The notes under the pieces: generated by a model
Databases searched by the model: none
Seen by the model: only the letters and a program-made list of their open reading frames with translations
Told to the model about the DNA's origin: nothing
Assembly (NCBI GenBank): GCA_002118135.1
Contig: BDIU01000209.1
Span: forward strand, 1 to 48,043
Source of the DNA: Trebouxia sp. TZW2008
Taxonomy: Eukaryota > Chlorophyta > Trebouxiophyceae > Trebouxiales > Trebouxiaceae
Reading direction: 5' to 3'
DNA: 48,043 nucleotides
Translations under genes and position numbers: made by a program
Shown here: positions 45,108-48,043 of the stretch, one piece after another
How the letters are laid out: each line of letters opens with the position of its first letter
Position numbering within the stretch: position 1 is the stretch's first letter

Positions 45108-46443
45108 TGGCTTTGTGTCCTTATTGTCCCTTCCTGGACCCGACACATATCTGTACAGACATATGTTACAGCTAAAGCAGCATCTACCTATAGCAGCAGA
45201 GTGGCACAGCATTGGGAGCTGAACTCCAGCTTGAGGTGCTTCATTCCTGCCTATGACTTCTTTGTCACTGCTGTGACAGAGCGAGGGTGGAATTCCATAT
45301 TGCAGACAGCATTGATTGATCCTGTACAGCTTGACACAATAAATATATACAGCTTGACAGCTGATGCTGATGTACCAGAGCAAGCATGCGGAGCACATAA
45401 ATACGTTCTTACATAGTCCCGGCACTTGTATTGCTTGTGCAAACGACAGCTTTTTCTCCTGAAGTACGGATAGAACATTCTGGTTTGCCCACAACATGCT
45501 GGTGTCAAATCCAGCCGAACATGTGTCTAGATGCTTTGGAAGTTGAATATATGCAATCATGCAAGCGTTAATGTCAGCAACACATACCAATGTAGCACAG
45601 ACGCCTTCAGCATGTTGTAGCATGACAGGCAGTTGTGACAGCGATCGGGTGTGCATTGTCATCACCTTGTGTCTACCTTTGCATTGTTTTGATTGAACAG
45701 ACTGTACATGTGCGTGCATTGTCATCATGCTAGTGCGATTTGCATGCTCAGCTAAATGCTGACTTTCTGTAGAGTCACTTGCAGCTACACTTTGACATCC
45801 TAACACTGATGCGATTATCCTCGTAAGGCCGTGCTCACGACATGAGTTGTTGGTGATGAGAACAAAGCAGGGTGTTGTAGGCATGACAGTCACTTCAAGA
45901 CTTCACGCGACGCCTTTTCAAGTAGCCTTGCAATGCAGGAGATCAGCACAACGTGCCTGAGAAGCATCGTTCACACACAGAAACAAAATGGTTGACATCA
46001 CGGTGTACGACATGTGTTACGTAGTCAAGACGCTACAATTAGTTCCCACGTAAATGTTGAACAGTCGACATTCAGCTCAACACTGTCAGAGTCAATAAAA
46101 CAGCAGCTATACATCCTGCTCAGGATGCAGTGGGTAACTAATTCATCAAACCCCGTGCAAAACATGCTGGTAAAATCACGGATGTCCTGCTCATAATGCA
46201 CACAGGCACATTGGTGGACAGGACGGCACTCACAGAGGTGCCCAACACCATCCAACACACAGAGGTGACAATTGCACCAGCCATTGAGTTAGCTGATCTC
46301 AGCTAGTCTGACAGTAAGGCTTAACATTGCCGAGAACTGATAGAGTTGTGATCAGTCCGACTAGTCACTACAGTGAGCATGTCTGCTCTCATCCCCTCTT
46401 TGCAGTGCCAGGTCTTCATAGCATGAAGAACCTCCTACAGCTC
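45108..46443. other. Intergenic stretch; nothing recognised
   Basis: The 3' UTR of the haloperoxidase-like gene begins here. A long minus-strand open frame (45102-45893) exists but lacks protein character and runs into coding DNA of the opposite strand. I see no exon chain, RNA gene, LTR pair or repeat array. Confidence 0.4.
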
Positions 46444-47095
46444 CTACTCACCAGCAGAGTAGCTGCCTACAGAAAGAAAGAACTGTCCACACAGGAACTT
46501 TCGGAAAGCAACAAAGCGTCCCTCCTGCAACAGTGCAGCACCTATGCCGAAACCATGAGTGTCTGCAAGCACCTCAAATGGCTTGCTGTAGTCAAGCATC
46601 ACAAGAACAGGGGCTGTGGTGAGAGCAAGTTTGATGCCCTCACAAGCTGTTTGACACAAGCTGTGTGTGACAGCACAAGACGCAAATGCTCAGCATGCAC
46701 CTCATCAGACTGAACACCAAAACATCAACTTTACAAGCACAAAGTTGCCAGTGTAAGGCCTAAAGAACCCATTCATTGCAGCTTGAAAGGTGACAGGCGC
46801 ATTGGCCAGAAAACAAAACCTTGAACCTATAGTGCCCAAAATCAGTGGAGAAGGCAGTCTTTGGCACAAGACATCTGTGACAGAATCCATGTTTGATGAT
46901 GGCCACTGGCCAAAGGAAGCAGCAAGGAAAAGACCTTGGACCCCTGCAATTGGTCCAACAAATAAACAATGCAAGGAAATGCGTAGTTGTTTTTGACATT
47001 AGACTTGTGGAAAGCAGGGTAGTTCACACACATGAGCAAAGACATCCTTCCTCTGAACAAACAAGATTGGTGAGGAGTAGAGCGATGCGCTAACA
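46444..47095 (-). mobile_element. Decayed Ty3/Gypsy-type pol fragment (RT to RNase H), internally deleted
   Basis: Read on the minus strand, pieces of a retrotransposon polymerase appear in order but in shifting frames. Reverse transcriptase motifs at about 47060-46950 include YLLDQLQGSKVFS; near 46830-46740 come NAPVTFQAAMNGFF and RPYTGNFVLV, followed by a damaged copy of the usual YLDD region. Next to it EVHAEHLRLVL is still legible near 46700. About 100 residues of the usual connection region are then missing, and the RNase H start (LALTTAPVLVMLDYSKPFEV, GFGIGAALLQEG) follows at 46640-46500. Frameshifts and stops make it non-functional. No LTRs, integrase, protease or gag are recognisable. 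The gypsy/chromovirus affinity is from general motif pattern. Confidence 0.85.
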
Positions 47096-48043
47096 CTGCC
47101 ATGACACATGAGCATTGCCAAGCAATTACTTTATTGCATACAGCAACACAGCATGTCTGCAGATCAAAACTGCTGCCCTGGCCTGCTTGCAAAAACAGAT
47201 GTTGCTCAACACATGCACTCAGCCAGCCAGCAGCTGTNNCAGCAGCTGTTTGCTGCGCTTCTGCAGCGCTTGGAGCCAGCGCGTGGCCACGCAAGGCTGC
47301 GCACGTCCAGGCCTGCCCAACGAACCCGGTCCCAGCGCGTCAGACCCCTCCTGCAGCCTGTGCGCACCCACCATGGCGCACATGCACCGCTGATCAGTAC
47401 GATCTTCGTGCCCAGGGCTCTCGCGGCAGACCGCGACGCGTGACCCAGCACCACTCCCAAACAGCTCCAGTGGCCTACAGCAAACCAACGGGACCGAAAC
47501 GGGCACGACCTGCTGTCGCTTCCGAGCCGACGGATCCCAGTGCATGCTGATCACTCTACCAGCTCGCAAATAGCGTTGGGAGCAAATTTTTGAGTCTGAA
47601 AGATGCGATTTGCAGCTGGCAGCGTCACAGCGCAATACATGAGGCACATGCTGTGCCCCAGAACAAACAGCAAAACAGCCAAGGTGATCTGTCACACAGT
47701 GACTGCCTAACGACCAGGCAAATCGACTCGAAGCAACACAGCTCGATCCAATCTGAACCCAAGGCAACTTCACACGCAGCAGCGAGCCCTCTTAGCACAC
47801 CGTCACAGCAGGATCACTTGACTGAAGATCACAACTGAGATTGGTGCAGCCACACAACACATTCTGCAAATGCTACTGCTGCAAAAGAAAGGGTGCAGCA
47901 TCCTATGAGCAATGAGGAAACACAAAACGAGCCCAGTACCCAGAACAGCTTCCTATGCAAAGCTGCCACTCACAAGGTACGTTGCTGTGTTGTCACCCAA
48001 AAACAAAGCACTGAGGACATGCCAAGCTGCATATGCAGCACAG
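47096..48043. other. Unassigned right end with a two-base N gap
   Basis: Positions 47238-47239 are N, so the assembly is uncertain here. About 47240-47560 is clearly richer in G and C, with more CpG, than its surroundings and open in more than one frame, without a recognisable domain. It may belong to the adjacent retroelement or to a new gene beyond the window. From 47600 to the end I see only Gln/Ser-type low-complexity frames and no supportable exon. Confidence 0.4.

Noticed and set aside
45102..45893. Long minus-strand open frame of 263 codons downstream of the haloperoxidase-like gene
   Set aside because: Composition (Cys, His, Met and Ile-rich, no pattern of a fold), no recognisable domain, and its end overlaps the stop region of the opposite-strand gene. 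It reads like intergenic DNA without stops.
47101..47550. Plus-strand open frame crossing the N gap, Pro/Ala-rich
   Set aside because: The frame crosses two undetermined bases, has no domain, and competes with equally open frames on the other strand.
1..48043. Prokaryotic features, CRISPR arrays, toxin or virus genes, tRNA and rRNA genes
   Set aside because: Scanning by eye found no direct-repeat array with spacers, no tRNA-like cloverleaf with a B-box, and no viral genes apart from the retrotransposon relic. Dense spliceosomal introns rule out a bacterial or phage segment.

Overview
The window is nuclear DNA of a eukaryote, most likely a green alga of the Trebouxiophyceae type (the group is inferred). 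Reasons: genes are split into many short exons with GT-AG introns whose 3' ends are usually TGCAG; one gene encodes plastid-type starch-binding modules behind a transit-like leader; plant-style promoter boxes occur; coding DNA is rich in GCA, CTG and CAG codons. No operons, Shine-Dalgarno sites or CRISPR arrays are present. Exon models were built by hand from reading frame, splice sites, intron phase and remembered family patterns. Five genes could be closed from start to stop with every intron phase matching.

Layout. (1) 256-5411, minus: 5' part of a gene for a probable plastid protein with two CBM45-like starch-binding modules linked by coiled-coil segments; its 3' part lies beyond the left edge. 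(2) 5412-6228: divergent intergenic region with a telo-box. (3) 6229-28029, plus: UTP20, a giant U3 snoRNP/90S pre-ribosome protein, 38 exons and about 2951 residues. Its introns hold several local duplications, including two decayed copies of the start of exon 21. (4) 28205-29323, minus: an unrecognised 297-residue protein with a KEN motif, convergent with UTP20. (5) 29710-32558, minus: ZPR1, complete, 7 exons, with a site II box and a telo-box upstream. (6) 33576-39034, minus: a membrane-anchored class 3 (DAG-lipase-like) lipase, 16 exons. (7) 39717-41120, plus: a DCN1-like cullin-neddylation ligase. (8) 41690-45107, plus: a secreted vanadium-haloperoxidase/PAP2-like protein. (9) 46444-47095, minus: a decayed, internally deleted Ty3/Gypsy pol fragment, followed by a two-base N gap at 47238-47239.

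How the genes relate. This is ordinary eukaryotic gene-by-gene organisation, not a single system. The clearest shared theme is growth control: UTP20 (ribosome assembly) and ZPR1 (a nucleolar, eEF1A-linked growth protein) both have AACCCTAA-type boxes upstream. I found no convincing new multi-gene system. The points most worth following up are the coiled-coil/CBM45 protein, the duplicated pseudo-exons in UTP20, two GC-AG introns, the KEN-motif protein and the haloperoxidase-like enzyme.
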